Assembly (NCBI RefSeq): GCF_002865645.1
Contig: NW_020194619.1
Coordinates: forward strand, 1,214,442-1,278,441
DNA from: Hyaloscypha bicolor E
Lineage: Eukaryota; Ascomycota; Leotiomycetes; Helotiales; Hyaloscyphaceae
DNA: 64,000 bases
Direction of reading: 5' to 3'
Shown here: positions 34,991 through 47,800 of the stretch, piece after piece
How the letters are laid out: each line of letters begins with the position of its first letter
Numbering within the stretch: the first letter of the stretch is position 1
Program-made: the position numbers and the translations under genes
The notes under the pieces: model-generated
The model's input: the letters and a program-made list of their open reading frames with translations, nothing else
Databases searched by the model: none
Told to the model about the DNA's origin: nothing

Positions 34991-35419
34991 AGTTCGAATT
35001 CTTTCGGAATATAATTAGTATTAAGAAGATATCCTAATTACGAGTAATAAAAAATAAGAAAAATAATATAAGAGAACTTATTTAGATACGTGATTTTCAT
35101 GTAATTTTCCTAAATAAAATAGTTATAACTACTATAATCTTACTTTTAAATAATTCCGGGTAATTTTTAAAGCTTCTATATTCTACTTTAATTTCTTATA
35201 GTATTCTATATAAAATCTAGGAGAAATTAAGTATAGTAATATTAAGAAAAGAGGCTTCTTACTTAAAACTTTATAACCTATCCTTCCTATATTTTAGTTA
35301 TATACTAATTCCCCTTATACTAGTTTACTACTAGTTACTAAGTAATTATAAATAGATATTTCTTATTTTTTAGAACTTTCTTTCTTTTCTAGTAAGATTC
35401 TAATTAATTAGAAAACCCC

Positions 35420-37245
35420 TCGAAAAAATTCCAATTTTATAACTTATAAGCCTCTAGTTCTTAAATATCTTAAAACTTATTTCTTAGTAACTTATTCTCC
35501 CAAAATAAATATTAATATTATATATAAAGAGCTTTTAGTAGCAGGATAGTTATAAGAGGATATTAATAATACTAAAGAGATATAAGATTAGATTATAATA
35601 AAGAAAGGGAATTCCAATATACTTGCCTCTAATTCTATAGAGAATACTAAATCCCGAAGCTATAATAAACTTAAATCCTATAAATATATCTCCTATAGCT
35701 TGTTTTATAACCTAAAGAAATTACTTAAAAGCATTAGATATATTAATACTAAGAAGGCTATTTATAATATAATAGAACTAACCTAGTCTTTTTTGCCCTT
35801 ATTTTTAGAACTTTAAATGAATTTAACCTTTAATAAGATCTAGAGCTATCTAGGCCTTATTATAGCTAGTATAGAAGCCTGATATCCGGTATTTTTCTTA
35901 AATAAGTAAATAATATAAAACGAACTAACTAGAAAGAAAGTAATATATAATACTTTAATATTTTTTTAGTCTTTATTAAGTATATCTAGAGAACCGATTA
36001 CTTTCTCAAATGTAATAATATTGAGACTACTAACTACTTTAAACTATTTATTATAAAAATAACTAATTAGATAGGAATAGGGAAGAACTATAATAAGTAC
36101 TTCTTTTATATATAAGTAATATGGCTTTTTAAGAAAAAGAAATATATTTAGCTTCTTATTTTCGATTCTAATAATACTAAAGCTCCCGGTATTATAATTT
36201 ATAAAAGCGAGCTAATTCTAATTTAAGCTATCTTTATTAAGGAAGTTCGGAAGTATTAGAAGTTAATAAGTAATAATGACTTGTTTTATATTATAAATCC
36301 CGGTAGAAATCCGAATAAATAATATATAAAACCATATTCTAAATAGCTTTAGAAGACTTTATAGGATAAGAATTAGCGGAATTTTCCCTTAGTAAATAGG
36401 AAAATACTAAAATTAGTAATCCGGATTAATATAATAGATAGGGGACGGAAATTCCAGTCTTATTTAGTATCTCCTGCTTTTCTTAAGCTATAATAAACTT
36501 ATTCTAGATTATAGTTCTTTTCTAAGTTCCGCTCTTGCTCTATTTTGCCTATAGGGCTAGCCTCTTCTATTCTTTACCGGAAAATAAGCCGTTTAAATAT
36601 TATTTCAATACCGGTTCCGGATTAAATAGGAGATATTATAGTAGCTATAGTAGATAAAGAGTATAAGCTAGTTTCTAATAATAATATAATTGCCTATTAG
36701 CTCAAATACTCGGGAATAAATATAGAAAATATAAACCTGAACTTACTAATACCCTTAATAGAACTATCTAAACTACTCTTTATAAATTGCTTTCTTATAT
36801 CTATATCTAATAGATCGGGTATAAAGGAGGAGATTATTATAGTTCCGGTTCCTGCTTCTCTTAACTTTACTAAAGGCTTGTTATTTATTTTAGAAGATCT
36901 AATACCTATTTCTTTTCGTATTTTAATATATTTCTTATAGCTCTAATTAGCTCTAGACTCTCCTATATCTCATATATTAAGTTCTTTAAGTTTTTCTATT
37001 CTTGAAGTACTAATACCTCTGGCTTTTAAGTTATCTATTATTAAATCCTCGTTTACTAGACCCTTATTTACTATTTCTTAGAGCCCCTTACTTAATACCT
37101 CTCGAAATTAGTTTAATATAGAAGGATATATAAGGAAAAGAGATTAGAAGCTAGTAGCTAAATAAGAAAAAAAGTATCTAGAGAAAGAGAAAAGAAAGAT
37201 AGTAAAGTAAATAGCTAAAGAAATAAGGAAAGATATTATCTAAGC
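35420..37245 (+). pseudogene. Extra degenerate reading frame downstream of Copia D pol
   Basis: After RNase H a coding-like text continues on the same strand in two successive frames, about 35420-35990 and then about 35990-37245. In the second, stops are TAA/TAG only over more than 1.2 kb. Readable fragments include GIGKNYNKYFFYI, WLFKKKKYI, DSNNTKAPGIIIYKSELILI, IKEVRKYQKLISNNDLFYI and GRNPNK. The C-terminal third is Ser/Thr/Pro-rich with a basic, charged tail. I recognise no family. It lies inside the LTR-bounded, TSD-flanked element, so it is either an accessory Copia ORF or a captured sequence. Confidence 0.45.
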
Positions 37246-37327
37246 TACTTTTTATTTTATTTTTATATTTTATAATTAGAATTATTTAGAAATACTAGTT
37301 TTATCTAGTATTATTTTTAAATAGAAA

Positions 37328-37416
37328 TATTAAATATAATTATATAATATATTATATATATATAACTATATATAAGGCTAACTAGCCTATATAAACATAT
37401 ATATATTTATTTAATA
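37328..37416 (+). repeat. Copia D 3' LTR (internally deleted)
   Basis: Matches the 5' LTR at both ends but lacks about 78 bp, including the hairpin. The deletion lies between AT-rich tracts and may reflect slippage or recombination between them. Confidence 0.7.
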
Positions 37417-37421
37417 TTAGA

Positions 37422-37499
37422 TATCTCTTTTAGATACTAGATATCTTTCTAGCTTTAGCCTAATTCCTACTAGTACTATATATTATAATAATTATAATA
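37422..37499 (-). repeat. Gypsy A1 left LTR, second part
   Basis: Continues the LTR interrupted at 28886: TATCTCTTTTAGATACTAG through to ...ATTATAATA. Joined to the first part it makes 280 bp, the same length as the right LTR. Confidence 0.75.
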
Positions 37500-39992
37500 T
37501 TACTTCCCTTTCTAAAGTAAGCTTATCTCTGAGCTTTAAAAGTTCTTATTAAATTTCCAAGTTATAAGTTATATATTAAAGGCCAGGGCCTTTTATATAT
37601 AACTTTAAAGAATTTCCGTCTGTATTATATAGTTCTAGTAATATATTATTCTTGGTATAGTCTAACTAATAAGGGAGATTCTAGAGTAGTCCTAGCTATT
37701 TAGGGTTCTTATTATAAAAGCTTTAAAGAGCTAGGGTACTATTACTTAATAAGGAAATAGAATATTACTTTAGATCTGAATTCTATTCTTTCTATTAGAC
37801 TTAATATTTTAGCTTCTTATAAAATAGTTTTATTATTTATATTTCTTAAATCTTATATTTCATTTCCCTGTTTTATAATTCTAATAATAAGGGCTCCGGA
37901 TTTACTTATCCGAAAAGAAAGTTATCTGGATTTTTATATAGCTTCTTTATATAAAATACCGGATATATTCTTATTAATTCCAGAAGCTTAAGCCTAAAGA
38001 AATATCTTACTTATTTTAGGATTTTATATAGTTCTTCTATTTAGTAAGCTAGCTTATAGCTTAAATAATTATTTTTCTAGTATTTAGTAATAATTTATAT
38101 CTTGTCTTTTATTCTAAAATTTACTAGTTAATAGTACTTATTAGCTTAAATAATATAATATTCTTATATTTATATTATATTTTCTTATATCTTTTATTAT
38201 AATTTATAAAACTATATTATTAGGGCCTTTATCTCTTATTTATTTAGCTCTTTTTTCGGGATATCTAATTATATTTGGGTTTCCTAATTAAATAATATTT
38301 ATAGTTTATAGCCTTTCTTTATAAGAAATAAGAATTAGCTTATAGTCTTATAAACTAGAACTATTTACTAGTAATTAATTATTACTATTTATTTATTCTA
38401 ATTATTCTAGTAATAATTTATATAAGAATATAATTATTAATTAAAGTACTAGTTAATAATCTTTATCTAGCTATTAGTTTAGGAATAATTAATAGTTAAT
38501 AACTTGAGCTTTATACTAATATATTTATAGAACTTGTTTTAGAAATCCGATATAAACTAGAGGCCTTAATTAGATATTATAGTTTCCGGAATACTAACTT
38601 AGTAAACTATATAAATAAGAAATAAAAATACTAACTTTTTAGCTATTATTATATCTCGAATAAGAATTATAATAGAGTACTTGCCTAGATAATTAATAAA
38701 AATTACTATTATATTATACTTATTTCTATTTTCTAGGCATTTCTTAAAATCTATTAATATATATTACTAGAAGTAGTTAGGAACTAGTAATAAATATAAA
38801 AGCCCTGGCTTCTTATTTCTAGAAATATGAAATTATTAATAGATATAGTAATTATTTCTATATTAATTAATATTTATACTTTAGTCTAGCTAGTAATAGC
38901 GGGCCTAAAGAAGCTATTAAAGCTTGGCTTATTCTAGATATCTTATTAGGGGCTATATATATATCTCTTAAATAAGAATAATATATAGGGATATCTCGAA
39001 TATTATTATATTATTAGGTATAAACAATTTACTATATTATAAAAAGAGGCTATTTTATAGTATTCAAGTACTTTTCTTCTTATTTCTTGCCTTATTTTAT
39101 AGCTTTTTTAGTTCTAATAACTCTTAATTCTTATTTAATAGCTTATTTACTAGCTAGATATTATTATACTAGATTTCTTCCTAAGCTAGGCTTATAAAGG
39201 CCTTAATTAGGGCTAACTAAAGATCCTGTATAATATTATTATTAATCTTTTATTATAGGAAGAGAATTTGGATCTAGTAAGCTATTATTATTTTATTCTA
39301 GATAATTATATTTTTATATTTCTTATTTAGGGTATTTACTTATTTATTTAACTTGCTTATTTAATATATAACCTTAAAATAATAATAAAAAAGATATTTT
39401 ATCTAGTAAGCTTATTTTACTAAGAGCTTTTTTATAATTATAAAATACTTGAAAGTTTAGTAATCTAAGTAAATTATAAAAAGTATCTCTTATAAGTCTT
39501 CTAGTTCCGCTTGCTATTTAATTAAAAAAAGAATAATAGTAAGTATTTCTTTATTATAAATATTATAATTTAGTTCTATTAACTATATAATCTTAAAAAA
39601 AAATATTACTAGATATTAGAGTTTTATCTAGGAGTCTTATTATAAAAAAATACCGGCTATAACTTTATTTAATATATTTATTTTAATTATAATAGAGAAA
39701 TTCGGATTATAATAGTATAGAATTAGTATTAAAAATATAGCTTACTTTAGCTTAGTAAAACCTTCTTAATACTAATCTATTTATTTAAATAGAACTTTCT
39801 TATATATTAGAGCTATTAGAAGCTTTATTATATAGCTATATTTCGTAATAAAGTACTAATAAAAGTTATAAAAACCCAGAAAGCCTTATATTTCTTTAAT
39901 TATCTTTAGTAATTACTAGTTCTTAATAACTATTATTTTATCTAGGTTTATTTTAATATCTCTAGTAGAAATAATAAAGCCTAGGTATTTTA
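37500..39992 (-). pseudogene. Gypsy A1 pol, 3' part (integrase end), RIP-inactivated
   Basis: Collinear with A2 40254-42745. Reading the minus strand gives the C-terminal integrase side and the DNA up to the left LTR, with the palindrome at 37568-37603. The text breaks at GTATTTTA (39992), exactly where A2 is inserted, and resumes at 52549. Confidence 0.65.
37568..37603. repeat. Retroelement palindrome, copy 2 (Gypsy A1)
   Basis: GTTATATATTAAAGGCCAGG followed by GCCTTTTATATATAAC, an almost perfect 36-bp inverted repeat close to the 3' LTR of the minus-strand element. Confidence 0.6.
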
Positions 39993-40253
39993 TATTATAA
40001 GTATAAGATCTAGGGCCTAAAAGATATAGTTAGACTATTTCTATTTTAATAATTTAAAGCTAAAAAGAGAAAAGAATTTTAAAAAAGCCTCGGATCTAAA
40101 TAATTATAAGCTATATACGAGCCTATATACTAGCTTAAGCTCGGAGTTATATATAATAATTAGGTAATTATAGATATCTTATTTAGATACCAGATATCTC
40201 TTTTAGCTCTAGTCTAATTCCTACTAGTATTATATATTATAATAATTATAATA
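39993..40253 (-). repeat. Gypsy A2 left (3') LTR
   Basis: 261 bp, begins TATTATAAGTATAAGATC and ends ATTATAATA. It differs from the partner at 52288 almost only by transitions. Confidence 0.75.
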
Positions 40254-43200
40254 TTACTTTCTTTTTTAAAATAAGCTTATTTCCGAGCTTTAAAAGTCCC
40301 TATCTAATTCTCAAGTTATAGTTATATATAAAAGGCCAGGGCCTTTTATATATAACTTATAAGAATTTCCGTCTATATTATATAGTTCCGGTAATATATT
40401 ATTCTTAGTATAGTCTAATTAATAGGAAAGGTTCTAGAGTAGTCCTAGCTATTCGGGGTTCTTATTATAAAAGCTTTAAAGAGCCAGGGTACTATTACTT
40501 AATAAGAATACGAGATATTACTTTAGATATAAATCCTATTCTTTTTACTAGACTTAATATTTAAGCTTCCTATAAAGTAGCTTTATTATTAGTATCTCTT
40601 GAACTTTATATTCTGTTTTCCCATCTTATAATTCTAATAATAAAGGCTCCGGATTCGCTTATTCGAGAAGGGAATTACCTAGATTCTTATATAGCTTCTC
40701 TATATAAAATACCAGATATATTCTTATTAATTCCAGAAGCTTAAGCCTAAAGAAATATCTTACTTATTTCAAGATTTCATATAGTTCTTTTATTTAGTAA
40801 GCTAGCTTATAGCTCAAAAAGTTATTTTTCTAGTACTTAGTAGTAATTTATATCTTGTTTCTTACTTTAAAGTCTACTAGTTAGTAGTACTTATTAGCTT
40901 AGGTAATATAATATTCTTATACTTATATTATATTTTCCTATATTCTTTATTATAATTTATAAAACTATATTACTAGGGCCTTTACTTCTTACTTATTTAG
41001 TTCTTTTTTCGGGATACCTAATTATATTTGGGTTTTCTAGTTAAATAATATTTGCGGTTTATAGCCCTTTTTTATAAGAAACGGGAATTAGCCTATAGTC
41101 TTATAAACTAGAGCTACTTACTAATAATTAATTATTACTATCTATTTATTCTAATTATCCTAATAATAATTTATATAGGAATATAGCTATTAGTTAAAGT
41201 ACTAGTTAATAATCTCTATCTGGCTATTAGTTTAGGAATAGTTAGTAATTAATAACTTGAGCTTTATACTAATATATTTATAAAACTTATTTCAGAAATC
41301 TAATATAAACTAGAAGCCTTAATTAGATACTATAGTTTCCGGAATACTAATTTAGTAAACTATATAAATAAGAAATAGGAGTACTAATTCTTTAGCTATT
41401 ACTATATCTCGGATAAGAATTATAATAGGATACTTATTCAGGTAATTAATAAAGATTACTATTATATTATACTTATTTTTATTCTCTAGGCACTTCTTGA
41501 AATTTACTAATATATACTACTAAGAATAATTAGGAACTAGTAATAGATATAAGAGCCCTGGCTTCTTATTTCTGGAAATATAGGATTATTAGTAGATATA
41601 GTAGTTATTCCTATACTAATTAATATTTATATCTTGGCCTAGCTAGTAATAGCGAACCTAAAGAAGCTATTAAAGCTTGACTTATCCTGGATATCCTATT
41701 AGGGGCTATATATATGTTTTCTAAATAAGGGCAATATATAGAAATATCTCGAGTATTATTATATTATTAGGTATAAATAGTTTATTATATTATAAGAAGA
41801 GGCTATCTTATAGTATTCAAGTATCTTTCTTTTTATTTCTTATCTTATCTTATAGCTTCTCTAGTTCTAGTAATTCTCGATTCTTACTTAATAGCTTATT
41901 TACTAGCTAGATATTATTATACTAGGTTTCTTCCTGAATCGGGCTTATAAAGGCCTTAATTAGGGCTAATTAGAGATCCTATATAATATTATTATTAATC
42001 TTTTATTATAGGAAGAGAATTTGGGTCTAGTAAGCTATTATTATTTTATTCTAGATAATTATATTTTTATATTTCTTATTTAGGATATTTACTTATTTAT
42101 TTAACTTACTTATCTAATATATAACCTTAAAATAATAATAAGAAAAGTACTTTACCTAATAAGCTTATTTTACTAAGAGCTTTTTTATAGTTATAAAATA
42201 CTTAAAAGCTCGGTAGTCTAAGTAAATTATAAAGAGTACCTCTTATAGGCCTTCTAGTTCCGCTTACTATTTAGTTAAAAAGAAAATAATAGTAAGTATT
42301 TCTTTATTATAAATATTATAGTTTAGCTTTATTAATTATATAATCTTAGAAAAGAATACTACCGGATACTAGAGTCCTATCTAGAAGTCTTATTATAAGA
42401 GAATACTAGCTATAACTTTATTTAATATATCTGTTTTAATTATAGTAAAGAGGTTTGAGTTATAGTAATATAGAATTAGTATTAAGAATATAGCTTGCTT
42501 TAGCTTTATAAAACCTTCTTAATATTAATTTATTTATTTAAATAAAACTTCCTTATATATTAAAGCTATTAGGGGCTTTACTATATAGCTATATTCCGTA
42601 ATAAAGTACTAATAAAAGTTATAAAAACCCAGAAAGCCTTATATTTCTTTAATTATTTTTAGTAATTACTAGTTCTTAATAATTATTATCTTATCTAAAT
42701 CTACTTTAATACCTCTAGTAAAAATAATAAAGCCTAGATATTTCATATAAGTAACCTTAAACTCTAATTTCTTAATATCTATTTAGAAGCTAATATTCTA
42801 TAATTACTAAAGAACCTTTTATATATAGTCTTTATATTTTAGGGAATTATTTAAATAAATTAGAATATTATTTAAGTAAGCTATATAAAAGATATTAAGG
42901 TAATTAAAGAAAATATTATTTATATATCTCTAATATATAATAGGGCTATTAGTTAGGCCTTCCTAAAGAACTTTATACTTATAGGCCTTATATCTTATAT
43001 GAAATATTATAAGTTCTTCTAATTCTGGGTTTATTTAAATCTAATAGAATACTTACTAAATATCTAGCTTTATATAGATCTTGGCTTAAGCTAGTTATAT
43101 AAAGATCTTATAAATAAGGGAAAAAGAATAATAATTCTTCTATATTAAGTTATTTAGCTTATAATAGTTAATATAGAATTAGAGAACTCTATTAGCCTTT

Positions 43201-43933
43201 TTTATAAAGAGGATCGGGAATATAAAAGGGAACTAGCTTGGCTTAATAAAGCCTTATTAGAGGTTCTCTTTAAGGAAACGCTTTATTTCTTATAGCTTAT
43301 AAGTTAATTATTAATAATACGGGAAATATCCTAGGTTCTCTAGGCTTTTAGGATTATTAATCTAAATCTTATAATTATATAGTTAATATAAAAATAAGAT
43401 ATTTAATACTTCTTTTAAGAAAATATCTATAAATTCCTTAAACTTCTCTAGTAAGACTTTTACTAGCTACTATAGCTCCGTCTTTTCTAGCTATTATTTA
43501 CCCGGAATAAACTTATTCTCTTATTATAATTCTAGCTTTTTATTAATCTCGAAAAATAATATTATAAAGAAAAGATTCTTTTTCTTCTATAGGTTTATCT
43601 AGAAAGCGGCTAGTAAAATACCTATAATATTAATTATAGGCCTTAACTAGCTCTTATAGCTTTTCTTTAGATAATATGGTTTTAATATTTCTATTTCTAG
43701 CTTAAGAGAAACCTCTATATTTCCTAAAACTACTTGTATTTCTCTATAGTATTAAGCTTAATTCTTTTATTATATATAGCTTTCTGAGCCCGGGTTAGGA
43801 AAAGAATAAGAGAGTTTTCTCTTTATAAGCTAAGATCTCTAGGACTTATTTATAGCTATGGCTTTATTTCTTCTATTTATATTTTCTTAGTACTAGTTAC
43901 TTTTTTCAGGTTTCAAGTTCTTATATATAATAG
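40254..43933 (-). pseudogene. Gypsy A2 pol (RT and integrase), RIP-inactivated
   Basis: On the minus strand at about 43390-42740 the RT reads NNPKSLENLGYFPYY, KRFLKENL..GFIKPS, FYINYYKLNNLI, YKVLQEGLINSPIIYQRYIN and AYLNNILIYLNN. This matches the Ty3/Gypsy blocks RFCIDYRKLN, LPFGL.N.PA.FQ and YLDDILIYS. The catalytic DD is now NN. Integrase and its C-terminal region follow towards 40300. The 5' third of the element (gag) lies beyond Copia C, at 50362-52287. Confidence 0.7.
40321..40356. repeat. Retroelement palindrome, copy 3 (Gypsy A2)
   Basis: GTTATATATAAAAGGCCAGG followed by GCCTTTTATATATAAC, a 36-bp near-perfect inverted repeat at the position matching 37568 in A1. Confidence 0.65.
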
Positions 43934-44237
43934 TATTAGTATAGCTATTTCTCTGGGAGTCACGTATATAGTTACGGGATACGGGACACGGGATATGGAC
44001 AATGGGCAATGGGACATGGGTAATGGGATATGGGATACGGGACATGGTCATGTGACCTCGCGTTCCATTAGTAACTCGACCAGTAGACTAGACCCCTTTA
44101 GGCTTAGCAGATTTAGGGATCGCATATTAATACTATGATACTGCAATCCCTACTTCTGAATAATAACTTCACTAACCTTACGCAAATAGCACTTCCACGC
44201 CTATGTAACGGTACTATGCATTCCTGGTAAACCGATA
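43934..44237 (+). repeat. Copia C 5' LTR (weakly RIPped)
   Basis: Contains a run of short ACGGGATACGGGACACGGGA-type direct repeats (units ACGGGAY / ATGGGYA) near 43970-44045. It retains many C and G bases that are T or A in the 3' LTR. Confidence 0.8.
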
Positions 44238-44760
44238 CTGATTAGTTAGTACTTATAGATCAGGAAGGATTAAGCTGCGCTTGCCTAAGATTCGGTTGCT
44301 TAGGGGCAAAGCCATTATTCCAGTCGAAGAGGGGACAACTGTCGATCCTGTTACCTGTGATTCGGTTATACAAGCAGGAAAGATACTTGATCTTACTAAA
44401 GCCCGATTATACTACATTAAAGAGGAGACAACTATTAATCCTGTTACCTGTGATTCGGTTGTACAGGCAGGAAAGACACTTGATCTTACTAAAGCCCGAT
44501 TATACTACGTTGAAAGGGGGAATATCTGTTAGTCCTATTACCTGTAATTCGGTTATACAGGCAGGAAGGGCACTTGATCTTACCAAATACTAAAACGGTC
44601 AGCCATTTGACCATCCCATTTCATTCCCATTCAACTCCTATAAAACCCTCTCAAAAACCACCTTCTTTTAAATCCCTGGGGCTCTTGAGCTTCAGAACCA
44701 TTGAGTCCTCCCGGAATCTCGATATTTCACTCCTTAAATTTTACTTCCTAAATTTCTCGT
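44238..44760 (+). other. Copia C untranslated leader, GC-richer island
   Basis: Between the 5' LTR and the gag-like region the composition stays near normal (CCTATAAAACCCTCTCAAAA, CCTGGGGCTCTTGAGC). It contains the tandem array. Short open frames exist (44281-44532, 44357-44593, 44574-44765), but none has a family match, and the overlapping frames come from the repeat. Confidence 0.6.
44341..44593 (+). repeat. Three tandem 93/94-bp repeats in the Copia C leader
   Basis: Units start at 44341, 44434 and about 44528. Each contains CCTGTTACCTGTGATTCGGT and GATCTTACTAAAGCCCGATT-like blocks; the third is shortened. The first two are open in one frame (DPVTCDSVIQAGKILDLTKA, then NPVTCDSVVQAGKTLDLTKA), starting after 44281 (TTG, no ATG). 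The differences between units are few, so the array is younger than the RIP damage or was spared by it. Confidence 0.75.
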
Positions 44761-44879
44761 TATAGACGAAATTTTTACCTCGAATATAATACCTACTATA
44801 AACCACTTACCTTATAAACCACCCTCCTCCTTACGAACCTATCCTCCTTACAAACTACTATATCTCGAACTAGATATAA

Positions 44880-47800
44880 GCCTACGAAATATATAATAGC
44901 GGAATATACTATAGTAAATAATTTCTTTATTAGATCTATCTAATCCGATTATTTTATAAATAATAATAATTTCAAGAAATTAGTAAGAAAATAGAAATAT
45001 AGGATTAACCTGAACTCTACTAAGGTAAATAAGATAACTAAGTTCTTGAATACTAAGCTATTTTAATACGTTCTTTATAAAATAATTAATAATAACCTTT
45101 AGGAGCTATTTAGATATAATTTTAAGAACTTTACTTATTAAGGGAACTTTAATAAATTCAAACTCCCGGAGATACTATACCTATATAAGATCTTTTAGTA
45201 TAGCGGTATATTTATATAATAGAATAGTAATACTAATATTATTATAAATACCCTATATACTATTATAAAAGAGAATAAATAGTATATATAGTTAAATAAG
45301 GATATATTAGTAGCTAAATCAGACCTTATTAAGGAACCAATTCTATTAGGCTTTATTACTCTTATAAAAAACAAGTATTTAGAACTTATTATCTTTAATA
45401 TTTCTATATTACTATTACTTTCTTTATTACTTTCTTTATTATTATATCCTATATTTCTACCAGATTTATATACTAGTATAAAAGCTCTAGAAACAAATAG
45501 TATATTCCTACTATTACTATTATTATAACTATATCCGAATAACCTCTAATTTCCTTTAATTATAAGACTTATTAGGGAAATTACTAAGATTTATACTAAA
45601 AAGTAAAAGTATAATAGATCTAATAGTAATTTTAATTATAAACTCACTATATTTCTTAATATTTACTAATATATAGAGCTTTTATAAGAGATACTAATAC
45701 GAGCTTTTCCTATTATACTAAAGAAACTAGTTTAAGACTATTTCTATAGTAACTAGCTCTCTTAATATATATATAAAAAGGCTTATATTAATATTTATAG
45801 TTTCTTTAAAGGCCCTGAATTTAAATATCGAAATTTAGATAAGTGAAATACTATTATATTAGCTTCTATAATAGCTAAATTTCCGGAAAAAATAATATTT
45901 GAGACTATTTAATTACTAATTAATAAATTATATTAACTATAATATAGTCTTATATCTAATTAGCAAAATACCAAATTCCTTTATAATAAGATTATTATCT
46001 CTTATTAAGGCTTCCGGGTATATAGATATATAATCTCAGACCTTTCTATAAATCTCGGCTAGCTTATTAATAAGCTTTAGTTATTTATTACTATATACAA
46101 GAGCGAATAATAAGCTAATCCCGAAACCTTCTTTACTAATTAATAATACTATTCTTAGAACCTTCTAAGCTATTATCCTTCCGGAAATTATTAATACGGA
46201 CCTAGCTATAACTTTGGAACCTGTAATAATTATTCTAAGTTCTGTAATTATAATAATTATATCCCGAAGTTGTATTTTATATATAAGAAACCCAAATACC
46301 GCTTATAGAAGTATATACCGGAGAAATAAGAAGCTAAGAAGGCTCGATTTAGGAATAGAAATATCTATTAGTTCAGATCCCGAAATACCCGTAATTTTAA
46401 TAAATGCTTTAGTAGTACTTATATATAGTATATTACTAAAGCCAAAGATAAAAATAGTAATAAGAATAATAAAGACAAACTAGTAAATAATGCTTTTAAG
46501 GCTTTATTAGTAGAAATAAATAAAAAAGAGAAATATTATCTAGATTTTTATTTTACTTTAGTTAAGAGCTTTTTAGCCGCTTTTATTACTTCTGTTCTAT
46601 TAATAACTATAGCTAATACTCTTATAAATAACCTTATTTCTCTTTTTCTTATATATTAGATAATAGGCGAAAACCATGCCTTAGAGCCTATTAAACTCTT
46701 AATAAAAAATATCTAGACTTTTATAATTAATAATATATTAAGATATAATACTTACTACTTTTATGAAATTATAATTAATACCGGAGTCTCTAGATACTTA
46801 ATTACTAGTTCTAACTAATTTTAAGCTCTTTAGTAAATTAATAATAGTATTAAACTTAATAAAACTATTAAAGGTTAAGTTAATATCCAGTTTAGTATTA
46901 GATCTATGTTTTTTATTAGATCTATAATAGTAAGTATACTAATTAGATAAGTATAATTCTATATTATATCTTTAAAAACTTTATTTTTATTTAGCTTAAC
47001 TAATATAGATAAGCTAGGGGTCTACTTTAATAATCTCACTAATTATCTTATTATTTTTACCGGAAAATATATATCTATAATATAATATTTCGGATACTTT
47101 TTCCTATTTTGGAATACTATATTATAAGGCTTTATTTCCGAATTCTTTATTTATAACTCCTGCTTTCTTATAGAGATTAAATTACAATATCTATATTATT
47201 ATTTTAGTTATCTATCTATTAGTAAGCTCCGAAATATACTAGAATAAGCAGGCTATAATATTAATATAGAAGCCCTTAAGTATTTTATAAAGTACTATAA
47301 GTAATACCAGAAATATAACCGATTACCCGGATAATTCAAGTTTAACCTAAAAGATAATATTAGCTTTAATTATTTTATTATTATTAATATTTTCTATATT
47401 TCCGGTAAGTCTATATTTTATATTATTAATAAAGGCACTTAATATTAAGCTAGCTAATAGCTCTAGAATATTAGTATAATATATACCTGGAATATACTTA
47501 AGTAATACTAGATTAATAACTATTTAGGCCTTCCTAATTAGATTATAGTAAATACCGGAAAGCAGTTTACTAGTAAGAAGTTTGCTTAGCTTATAAATAC
47601 TATAGGAATTAAAGTCAAGATTATCTCTATAAAAGCTTATAACTCCGTCGGAATTATAAAATACTATTATAGCCTAATCTAATATATCTATCTTATTATT
47701 ATAGCCAAAGTTAATAGAATTAATAAGAATACTATACTCTAAATAGCTTTTAAGGCTATTAATAACTTTATAGGACCTAATAGTATTATCCTAACTCTTT

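Larger units (their letters stand above)
28887..37416 (+). mobile_element. Ty1/Copia retrotransposon D (8.5 kb), inserted in the Gypsy A1 LTR
   Basis: LTRs at 28887-29053 (167 bp) and 37328-37416 (89 bp, internal deletion of about 78 bp) both start TATTAAATATA and end TTATTTAATA (ancestral TGTTAAA...TTTAACA). The flanks carry the 5-bp target duplication TTAGA at 28882-28886 and 37417-37421. Inside, in Copia order, are a gag with a zinc knuckle (about 30790-30850), integrase (32080-32560), RT (33720-34130) and RNase H (34560-34990). An unusual further 2.3 kb follows before the 3' LTR. The size is large for Copia. The frames are RIP-broken. Confidence 0.8.

Noticed and set aside
46214..46483. 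89-codon open frame in the AT-rich block
   Set aside because: It is a leftover open piece of the Copia C gag region, not an independent gene.
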